Source: BOG-1363 sp043775355
GTDB taxonomy: Bacteria > Planctomycetota > UBA11346
Direction: 5' to 3'
Length of the DNA: 30,066 nt
NCBI GenBank assembly: GCA_043775355.1
Contig: JAYVSL010000058.1
Span: 1 to 30,066 of the forward strand
The stretch's first letter is position 1, and each line of letters begins with the position of its first letter. Positions 24,010-30,066 of this stretch are shown in pieces. The position numbers were made by a program, and so were the translations under genes. A model generated the notes under the pieces. That model saw nothing but the letters and a program-made list of their open reading frames with translations, made no database searches and was not told where the DNA came from.

Positions 24010-24048
24010 AAAACGCGTCGAATTCGCCTAGAAATTAACAAAACGCAA
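23714..24048. repeat. Direct repeat DR2 (btuF 3' end, second copy)
   Basis: 335 bp, the second copy of the direct repeat at 22106-22441, in the same orientation. It closes the segment that carries the nuclease gene. After it, 24049-24093 is unique and cobU begins. Confidence 0.97.
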
Positions 24049-24093
24049 CCTGCCACTCCAGCACGGTTGCGAAAAGCTCAATGATTCCTGGCC

Positions 24094-24678
24094 TCAAGCT
24101 GGTAGGACGCCTTTCACTGCCAAGGGTAGGCCGGCCACCATAAATATGACCTGATCGGCTTCGGCGGCGAGGCGGGCGTTGACCCGACCGAGAGCGTCGC
24201 GGTAGCTGCGGCCAAGAGGATAAGCGGGGACAATCCCTAGGCCGACTTCATTGCTGACCAGCCACCACGAGGCGGTGCCCGAGCGATAGACGGCAAGGAT
24301 TTTTTCGATCTCCGCGAGGATCTGTTTTTCAATCTCTTCGACGGGGAGCTCGGCTTCGAGCTTGATGAGCAGGTTGCTGACGAGAAGGGTAATGCAGTCG
24401 ATCAAGACGATGCCCGAAAGGGGCGCCACTGGGGGCAAGGCCGAGGCTAGGTCGAGCGGTTCTTCTAAGGTGCGCCAGATTTCACTGCGCTCGCTGCGAT
24501 GCCGTTGAATCCGGCTTAGCATGTCTTCATCCTGCGCTTCGGCAGTGGCGACGTAGAGCAGTTTCTGACCGTTTCCGCGTCGCTCCACTTGGCGCTGGGC
24601 ATAGGAACTCTTGCCGCTGCGGGCGCCGCCTAAAACTAAGGTGAGCGTGCGGGGAGGTGTTGATGAATGAGAGGTCAC
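24094..24678 (-). CDS. cobU: Bifunctional adenosylcobinamide kinase / guanylyltransferase (CobU)
   Basis: 194 residues. It phosphorylates adenosylcobinamide and transfers GMP to give AdoCbi-GDP. P-loop GGARSGKS at 17-24, YVATAEAQDEDMLSRIQRH with the RHR motif, IVLIDCITLLVSN, and VSNEVGLGIVPAYPLGRSYRDALGRVN-type sequence at the guanylylation end (by resemblance). The start is GTG at 24678 with GAGGAA about 6 nt upstream. Divergent from cobT, with a MITE in the gap. Together with cobT, cobC and cobS it completes the nucleotide-loop pathway. Confidence 0.94.
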   Translation of the reverse strand: MTSHSSTPPRTLTLVLGGARSGKSSYAQRQVERRGNGQKLLYVATAEAQDEDMLSRIQRHRSERSEIWRTLEEPLDLASALPPVAPLSGIVLIDCITLLVSNLLIKLEAELPVEEIEKQILAEIEKILAVYRSGTASWWLVSNEVGLGIVPAYPLGRSYRDALGRVNARLAAEADQVIFMVAGLPLAVKGVLPA

Positions 24679-24752
24679 AGAAAATTCCTCAATTGATATG
24701 GGTGGAGCGTCAGTGTAAGCGAGTCATCGGCGAGTAACCGCCCGAAAGCTTA

Positions 24753-24915
24753 GAAGCTGTCTGGAAATACAGGATTGCACATGAGAGCGCAGAGGCGCAG
24801 AGCAGAAGGGACTTAGATTTGACGGAAGATCATGGTCTTTTCCGTTCGCCTACGATCTTAGGATTGCTCTGCGCCTCTGCGTCCTCCTGTTAAAATTGCC
24901 TTTCCAGACAGTCGC
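24753..24915. mobile_element. MITE copy B (163 bp, TTA target duplication)
   Basis: Ends GAAGCTGTCTGGAAA and (complement) GCGACTGTCTGGAAA are inverted repeats flanked by TTA at 24750-24752 and 24916-24918. Internal GCGCAGAGGCGCAGAG arms and the CCTACGATC core match copy A at 14326-14489. It lies in the cobU-cobT divergent region, within about 60 bp of the cobT start, so it may carry or displace promoter sequence. Confidence 0.87.
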
Positions 24916-24977
24916 TTAGACAAGAAGCGACATCGTGGCCGTTGAGCGCCGCATCACCATGAATCCCAGGACTGACT

Positions 24978-26006
24978 ATGCTCCTCATCGCCTCGCCGAA
25001 TCCTTTGATTCTTGTTGCCGCTCGCCAACGGCAGATGCAGCTCACCAAGCCGGCAGGCAGCCTGGGTAAACTGGAAGAAATAGCCTGCCGACTGGCTGCG
25101 TGCCGCAACCTGTTGCGCCCGGCGCCGCTGCGTCCGGCGGTGACGGTCTTTGCCGCTGATCATGGCGTCGCCCACGCTGGCGTGTCGGCTTACCCGCGCG
25201 CTGTGACGGCGGCGATGATGGCGAATTTTGTCAACGGCGGCGCCGCCATCGCCGTTTTGGCGCGGGCTATTCAGGCACCCCTGGAATTGGTTGATGTCGG
25301 CGTCGATGCTGATCTTTCGGCCTTGGCAATCATTCACGCCAAAGTGGCTGCGGGGAGCCGGGATCTTCGCTTTGAAGATGCGCTGACGGCGGCAGAGCTG
25401 GCGCAGGCAAAAGAAGTTGGTCGGGCCGCTGCTCGACGGGCAAAAGAGGCTGGTGCGACGCTTCTTATCGGCGGCGAAATGGGCATCGGCAACAGCACTG
25501 CCGCTGCGGCTTTGACCGCCAAGCTGCTGGGGTTGGATGATGCCGCCGCCACCGGCCGCGGCACCGGGGTGGATGATGCCGGATGGGAGCGCAAGCGTCA
25601 GGCCGTGGCGCAGGCTTTGGAACGCTGTCAGCATCACCAGCGCGCCGAAGCACTAGCGGCTCTTGGCGGCCTAGAGATTGCCGCTCTCAGCGGCTTCTAT
25701 CTCGAAGGGGCGCGCCTTGGTCTGCCAATCTTGCTTGACGGCTTCATCACCACCAGCGCAGCCTTGGCGGCGTGCGAGGAAGATCCTGCTTTGCGGCCCT
25801 GGCTATTTGCCAGTCACTGTTCGGCGGAAAAAGCGCACCTGCTGGCCTTGCATGCTCTGGGCTTGGAGCCCGTACTTGATCTCGGCCTGCGCCTTGGGGA
25901 GGCGTCAGGCGCGGCGCTCGCCTTCCCGGTGCTGGATCTCGCTCTTCGACTTTTGGCCGAGATGGCCACCTTCGCTGATGCCGGCGTCCCTGGGGGTGAT
26001 CGGTGA
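24978..26006 (+). CDS. cobT: Nicotinate-nucleotide-dimethylbenzimidazole phosphoribosyltransferase (CobT)
   Basis: 342 residues. It makes alpha-ribazole-phosphate from a lower-ligand base and nicotinate mononucleotide. Signatures: TKPAGSLGKLEEIA, VFAADHGVAHAGVSAYP, FVNGGAAIAVLAR, LLIGGEMGIGNSTAAAAL, GRGTGVDDAG, and the catalytic E308 in LRLGEASGAA. An AGGA 6-9 nt upstream of the ATG supports the start. The stop overlaps the cobC GTG (GTGA). The lower base specificity cannot be read from the sequence. Confidence 0.95.
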   Translation: MLLIASPNPLILVAARQRQMQLTKPAGSLGKLEEIACRLAACRNLLRPAPLRPAVTVFAADHGVAHAGVSAYPRAVTAAMMANFVNGGAAIAVLARAIQAPLELVDVGVDADLSALAIIHAKVAAGSRDLRFEDALTAAELAQAKEVGRAAARRAKEAGATLLIGGEMGIGNSTAAAALTAKLLGLDDAAATGRGTGVDDAGWERKRQAVAQALERCQHHQRAEALAALGGLEIAALSGFYLEGARLGLPILLDGFITTSAALAACEEDPALRPWLFASHCSAEKAHLLALHALGLEPVLDLGLRLGEASGAALAFPVLDLALRLLAEMATFADAGVPGGDR

Positions 26007-26611
26007 CCCTCGACGTCACTTTGTTGCGTCACGGACTGACTGAAGAAGCGGATCGTCTCAATGGCTCACGTGATGTGGCGCTCCTCGAACCGCCGTCATC
26101 CGCTTGGCGGCAGCACTTGCTTCCTCGTCTGGCGCCGCGTGGTTTGGCGCCGCCTGATTTCATCGTCAGTTCGCCGTTGCAGCGCTGCCGTCTTGGTGCC
26201 GAAGTGCTTGCCGCCGGACGTGAGATTTTTTTTCATGACGGTTTTCAGGAACGCCATTTTGGTTGCTGGGAAGGACAAAGCCTGCTCGCGCTGGGCGCCG
26301 CCGATCCACAATGGTCTGAGCATTTGGCTGACGATGCTCACACCCCTCCAGAAGGAGAAAGTGCCTCAGCTTTTGCTGGCCGCGTCGAGAGCGCCTGGCA
26401 GGCTTGCCTAGTTGCAGCCCGACCACGTGACCCTTCGCCTGCGCACATCCTGGTGGTCACCCATGGCGGCGTCATCCAAGCATTGTTAGCAAAATTTTTA
26501 GGCTTGAATTTACGGCAGGCTCGCAGCCTGCATGTGCAGCGCGGCGGCTTCGCTCGGCTTTGTCTGGCCGACGGGCGTTCCTGGTTAACCGCCTTGGAAG
26601 CTGGCTCATGA
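26003..26611 (+). CDS. cobC: Alpha-ribazole phosphatase (CobC)
   Basis: 202 residues of the histidine phosphatase superfamily. R9-H10-G11 (LLRHG) contains the phosphorylated histidine, R61 lies in SSPLQRCR, E83 in ERHFGCWEG, and H154 in VTHGG. It dephosphorylates alpha-ribazole phosphate, or the cobalamin phosphate product, next to CobS in the nucleotide-loop route. Start GTG overlaps the cobT stop as GTGA; stop overlaps the cobS ATG as ATGA. The position between cobT and cobS supports CobC over a generic phosphoglycerate mutase. Confidence 0.9.
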   Translation: MTLDVTLLRHGLTEEADRLNGSRDVALLEPPSSAWRQHLLPRLAPRGLAPPDFIVSSPLQRCRLGAEVLAAGREIFFHDGFQERHFGCWEGQSLLALGAADPQWSEHLADDAHTPPEGESASAFAGRVESAWQACLVAARPRDPSPAHILVVTHGGVIQALLAKFLGLNLRQARSLHVQRGGFARLCLADGRSWLTALEAGS

Positions 26612-27357
26612 CTTGGCCCAGGCCACTCAAAGAAGCGGTGCTGGCGCTACAGTTTCTCAGTCGCTTGCCGGTTCCTGCGGTGCCGGATTTCAATCCGTCG
26701 CTGATGGCCGGCGCCGCCAACTATTTCGCTCTTGCGGGACTGATCATCGGCTCGCTGCTTGGACTCGCGGCCGTGGGACTGACACAGCTGCATATCGATA
26801 CCTGGGTTCAGGCGCTCCTGCTTCTCGGTGCCTGGGTCTGGATCACGGGCGGGCTGCATTTGGATGGCGCTGCCGACTTGGCTGATGCCCTGGGCGCGGC
26901 ACATCGCCGACCTGAACGCTTTGAAGAAGTCCTGAAAGATCCGCATCTTGGCAGCTTCGGGGTCATCACCTTGATTATGGTGCTGCTGGCCAAACTTATC
27001 CTGCTCCACGCATGGCTCAGCGCAGGCTGGTCATCGCCCTGTCTGTTCGCTTCCCTTGCCCTGATTCCTGCGTGGATGCGTTTTTGCGCCGTCCTGTGGC
27101 CCCGTGGGCAAAAACTACCAGCGAGCGGCAGCAGTTTTCTGAGCTGGAAAATAAGCACGGTCGCGGTTTTGATCAGCCTCACGGTCTTGCTCGGTGCCAG
27201 CTTCACGTGGACTCCGGCGCTCCTGCTAGCCCCGGTTTTTGGTTTCGCTTGGTGGCTTTTTCTCAAATACAAAGTCCCAGTTTTACATGGCGATGCTCTG
27301 GGGGCTGGCATCGAATACGGTGAGATATTTCTGCTGCTGGGTGGCACAATGGTTTGA
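26608..27357 (+). CDS. cobS: Adenosylcobinamide-GDP ribazoletransferase (cobalamin synthase, CobS)
   Basis: 249 residues, integral inner-membrane protein with about six membrane segments. It joins AdoCbi-GDP with alpha-ribazole (or its phosphate) to make cobalamin. Family signatures: ALQFLSRLPVPAVPDF, WVWITGGLHLDGAADLADALGA (by resemblance), the Mg-binding HLDGAADLADA motif, and VLKDPHLGSFGVITLI. The start at 26608 is chosen for the ATGA overlap with cobC; an upstream frame from 26560 lies inside cobC. It ends the cobTCS run. Confidence 0.94.
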   Translation: MTWPRPLKEAVLALQFLSRLPVPAVPDFNPSLMAGAANYFALAGLIIGSLLGLAAVGLTQLHIDTWVQALLLLGAWVWITGGLHLDGAADLADALGAAHRRPERFEEVLKDPHLGSFGVITLIMVLLAKLILLHAWLSAGWSSPCLFASLALIPAWMRFCAVLWPRGQKLPASGSSFLSWKISTVAVLISLTVLLGASFTWTPALLLAPVFGFAWWLFLKYKVPVLHGDALGAGIEYGEIFLLLGGTMV

Positions 27358-27523
27358 AATCTCCTGACAGCAGGAAGCGCATCCTGCACCGATATACGCA
27401 CATGACCGTCAACGCCTTCCATTTCGTCAGGTACCATCAAGGCTCTGGCTACTTTTTTTTCCTTTTTCTACTCTTTCCCACTTTTTCCCACTTTTTTAGC
27501 GAAACTCATAACGGAGATCTGAC
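27358..27523. other. Leader region with a pyrimidine tract before the DUF6288-like gene
   Basis: No gene. On the plus strand 27448-27497 is nearly all C and T, with repeated CTTTTT and CCCACTTTTT motifs. A GGAG about 8 nt before the ATG at 27524 is the ribosome binding site. A weak 5-bp hairpin (TCCTG/CAGGA) follows the cobS stop. The promoter of the next gene presumably lies here, but no -35/-10 pair is convincing. Confidence 0.5.
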
Positions 27524-29890
27524 ATGATTCACCAAAGACTCACTGCCGCGTTGATCGCCATCGTCACGCTGTCCTGTCTCTTCGCCATGCCGTCGGCGGT
27601 AGCTGAAGAAAAGGGCATCCCCGATTTCACCCAAGGTGGGAAAAAGCCCGACACCCATGACTGGGTGCTGGGACCAACGGGGGCACGCGGCTGGATCTAT
27701 GCGACCAAGGGAAAATCTCTCGACGCGCGTCAGATTCTGATAACCGCAGTAAAAAAAGGTTCGCCTGCTGAGAGAATTCTGAACGAGGGTGATGTTATTG
27801 TGGGTGTCGGTGACAAACCGTTTAGCGACGATGCTCGCATCGCTTTCGCCCACGCCATCACCACCGCCGAGCAAAATCAAAGTGGCGGCACGCTGCGGCT
27901 GATCCGCTGGCGCGCAGGGAAAACAGAGAACGTTTCGTTAACGCTTCCCGTTATGGGGACCTACAGCGATACGGCACCGTACGATTGTCCGAAATCGAAA
28001 CTGATTTTTGAAACCGGCTGCCAAGTCATCGCGAAAAGAGGACTGAACGATATTTCGATTACGAACAATCTCAATGCGCTGGCTTTGTTGGCGTCTGGAA
28101 AAAAAGAATACGCACCACTGCTTGCCCAATACGCAAAGAAAGTTTCCAACTACACCGCCGACGGCATGGCCACGTGGTACTACGGCTACGCTAATATTTT
28201 TCTTGCTGAATATGTGTTAGCCACCGGCGATAAATCATTACTTCCTGGAGTAAAACGCATCGCCATGGAATGCGTCATCGGCCAAAGCGCGGTCGGCACA
28301 TGGGGCCACGGTTTCGCCCTTCCTGATGGCAACCTCGGCGGTTATGGCTCGATGAATCTTCCGGCCTTGCCACTGACCATCTCTATGGTTCTGGCTCGCC
28401 AAGCCGGCGTCAGCGAACCGGATTTGGACCGTGGGATCGCTAAATCAGCCGGTTTTCTGCGTTGGTATGTTGGCAAGGGTGCCATTCCCTACGGCGATCA
28501 CGAACCCTGGCCAGGTCATGAGGACAATGGCAAATGCTCCATCGGCACGATTCTTTATGATTTGTTAGGTGATCGCGAAGCGACAACGTTTTTTTCCAAA
28601 ATGAGCATGGCGGGTTACGACGAACGCGAGCGCGGCCACACGGGAAATTTCTTTAGTATTGTGTGGGCGTTACCAGGCGTTTCCCGCTGTGGTCCACTCG
28701 CCACGGGCGCTTACTGGAAAGAGCAGTCGTGGTACTATGACTTGGCTCGTGCTCCAGACGGCAGCTTCGGCTATCAAGGCTCACCGGACGGAGAGGAAGA
28801 ATACCGTGCGTATACGGATTGGGACTGTACGGGCGCTTATATGCTCACCTATGCACTGCCGCTGAAAAGTCTGTATCTGACCGGTAAACGACCGAGCGCG
28901 ATGACGGCCGTGAACGCCAAAGAAGCAGAAGGCCTGATGCTCGACGGGCGTGGATACCGCAATAATTTTTACGAAAAATTAACCAGTGACGACATCCTGC
29001 ACCGACTCGGCAGTTGGTCGCCGACCGTTCGCGGGCGGGCGGCAACGGAACTGGCTCGACGCAAGGACGTCCCCATCGACGCTTTGGTGAAAATGCTCGA
29101 ATCACCGACACTCGAATCTCGTTATGGCGCATGTGTGGCCATCGCGAAGTTGAAAGGCGCTGCCAACTCAGCCGTTCCGGCTCTGATGGCTTCGCTGCAG
29201 CACAAAGATCTGTGGCTGCGTATCGAAGCCGCCAGGGCGCTCAATCAAATCGGCGCAGCATCCGCGGTCCCAGAATTACTCAAGATCCTCGCGCGCGAAC
29301 CAGCGAAAGACGATCCGCGCGGCATGGAACAACGCTATTTGTTGCTCGATAATATTCTGAGCAAACCACTTAATGATGTCGATCTTCCCACTCTTTACGC
29401 TGCGATCCGGGCTGGGCTGCACAACCAAGACGGTCGCGCCAGAGGCGAAATTTCTCCGATATACAAAACGCTGACGGCCCAACAAATCGAACCCTTGCTC
29501 CCTGACATCTATCAGTCGGTTATGAAGGCGGCACCGAGCGGTGAAATGTTTGCCGACGACATTCGCATCGCGGGGCTACGCGTTCTGGCCAAATATCATG
29601 TCAAAGAAGGCATCAGTGCGAGCGTGTACTATATGCGCAACCAAAACACCTGGGCCAGTGAGCATCGAACGCCAGAAATCATGAAGTTCCTACTCACCTA
29701 CGGCGCACATGCGAAGGAAGTTATTCCAGAATTAAAACAGCTCGCTGACGCTTTCGATAAAGGTGAAGATAATTTCCCGAAAAATCTGAGTCGCCAAAAA
29801 GCTAAGTATATCCGCGAGAAAATCCTGGTGATCGAAGCCGCAAACGAATCGCCTACGTTAATAAGCATTAGCGTGGAGAATAAGTCGTAA
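27524..29890 (+). CDS. Exported PDZ / helical-toroid / HEAT-repeat protein (DUF6288-like)
   Basis: 788 residues. Signal peptide about 1-27 (ending PSAVA). A PDZ-like domain follows at about 60-130 (ITAVKKGSPAERILNEGDVI with VGVGDKPF, then LRLIRWRAGKTENVSL). The middle, about 165-480, is rich in Trp, Gly and Tyr (GMATWYYGYANIFLAEYVLATGD, GAIPYGDHEPWPGHEDNGK) and looks like an alpha/alpha toroid of the DUF6288 type. From about 490 come HEAT-like repeats (RGRAATELARRKDVPIDALVKML, RIEAARALNQIGAASAVPELL). No enzyme is assigned to this architecture; the PDZ and HEAT parts suggest binding of partner proteins or polymers. It is a single gene with its own leader; a role with the cobalamin genes is not implied. 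No membrane anchor beyond the signal peptide. Confidence 0.8.
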   Translation: MIHQRLTAALIAIVTLSCLFAMPSAVAEEKGIPDFTQGGKKPDTHDWVLGPTGARGWIYATKGKSLDARQILITAVKKGSPAERILNEGDVIVGVGDKPFSDDARIAFAHAITTAEQNQSGGTLRLIRWRAGKTENVSLTLPVMGTYSDTAPYDCPKSKLIFETGCQVIAKRGLNDISITNNLNALALLASGKKEYAPLLAQYAKKVSNYTADGMATWYYGYANIFLAEYVLATGDKSLLPGVKRIAMECVIGQSAVGTWGHGFALPDGNLGGYGSMNLPALPLTISMVLARQAGVSEPDLDRGIAKSAGFLRWYVGKGAIPYGDHEPWPGHEDNGKCSIGTILYDLLGDREATTFFSKMSMAGYDERERGHTGNFFSIVWALPGVSRCGPLATGAYWKEQSWYYDLARAPDGSFGYQGSPDGEEEYRAYTDWDCTGAYMLTYALPLKSLYLTGKRPSAMTAVNAKEAEGLMLDGRGYRNNFYEKLTSDDILHRLGSWSPTVRGRAATELARRKDVPIDALVKMLESPTLESRYGACVAIAKLKGAANSAVPALMASLQHKDLWLRIEAARALNQIGAASAVPELLKILAREPAKDDPRGMEQRYLLLDNILSKPLNDVDLPTLYAAIRAGLHNQDGRARGEISPIYKTLTAQQIEPLLPDIYQSVMKAAPSGEMFADDIRIAGLRVLAKYHVKEGISASVYYMRNQNTWASEHRTPEIMKFLLTYGAHAKEVIPELKQLADAFDKGEDNFPKNLSRQKAKYIREKILVIEAANESPTLISISVENKS

Positions 29891-30066
29891 CCGACTGGAA
29901 ATTCCTTCATGCTGATTGGGGATTGAATAAATCTCACATGGAGTACCGGAGAATCAACGGATTCAAAAATTGGCGCTTCAGACTTTCGTGTGGGTCGGAT
30001 AGGTGACTCCAGCTGGCATGAGATCAAGTCCGCCGAGATGAAAGAGAATGGCTCTGCGGAATCGTT
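29891..30066. other. Right-edge stretch without an assignable gene
   Basis: About 175 bp. One plus-strand frame is open from 29927 to the window end and reads plausibly as protein (ST-, GD-rich), but it has no usable start and begins just after an in-frame stop. It may be a gene remnant. No terminator with a T run is seen after the preceding gene. Confidence 0.4.

Noticed and set aside
24679..24977. Second cobalamin riboswitch before cobT or cobU
   Set aside because: No B12-box (AGTCAGGA...CCTGCC) or core landmarks are present on either strand; the space is taken by the MITE.
29855..29874. Hairpin ACGTTAAT/ATTAGCGT as a terminator
   Set aside because: It lies inside the last codons of the DUF6288-like gene and no T run follows.

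Overview
The window is a chromosomal segment of a free-living Gram-negative bacterium. Evidence for an outer membrane is a TonB-dependent receptor, periplasmic binding proteins and a signal-peptide-bearing 788-residue protein. A eukaryotic-type HisA, a PDZ plus helical-toroid plus HEAT protein of DUF6288 type, and intergenic DNA crowded with short repeats point, as an inference, to the PVC group (Planctomycetota, Verrucomicrobiota or Lentisphaerota). There is no rRNA or other marker to settle this.

Left part (1-5400): an aerobic class Ia ribonucleotide reductase, nrdA then nrdB on the minus strand, separated by a heptamer-repeat array. A small [2Fe-2S] BFD-like protein lies upstream of nrdA on the same strand.

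Second part (5500-12900): a high-affinity branched-chain amino acid (or related amide) ABC importer, livK-(C39 peptidase)-livH-livM-livG-livF, followed by eukaryotic-type hisA. Most of its gene gaps hold tandem arrays of a 7-bp unit (GGACATC or its complement) in facing pairs. One pair encloses the C39 peptidase gene; two others enclose 70-81 bp spacers just before livF and hisA. The heptamers run directly into the start regions of livH, livF and hisA. LivG carries an unusual insertion of about 90 residues with hydrophobic segments.

Third part (12900-17170): a compound palindromic (REP-like) block, nadA on the plus strand, a 164-bp MITE whose target duplication coincides with the nadA stop codon, and a minus-strand pair encoding a cation/proton antiporter and an RsmF-type rRNA cytosine methyltransferase, overlapping by ATGA.

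Fourth part (17260-27360): a cobalamin riboswitch precedes btuB-btuC-btuD-btuF (B12 uptake; btuC-btuD-btuF are joined by 4-bp stop/start overlaps). Then come cobU (minus strand) and cobT-cobC-cobS (plus strand, also 4-bp overlaps), which together complete the lower-ligand and nucleotide-loop steps, so the set reads as corrinoid uptake plus salvage. A DUF1016/YhcG-type PD-(D/E)XK nuclease gene interrupts this locus and is flanked by a 335-bp direct repeat of the btuF 3' end, as if a small circle had integrated by a single crossover. A second copy of the MITE lies between cobU and cobT.

Right end (27520-29890): one large exported PDZ/toroid/HEAT protein of unknown function.

The candidates for something new are the paired inverted heptamer arrays tied to translation starts, the nuclease gene bracketed by a host-gene duplication, and the LivG insertion.
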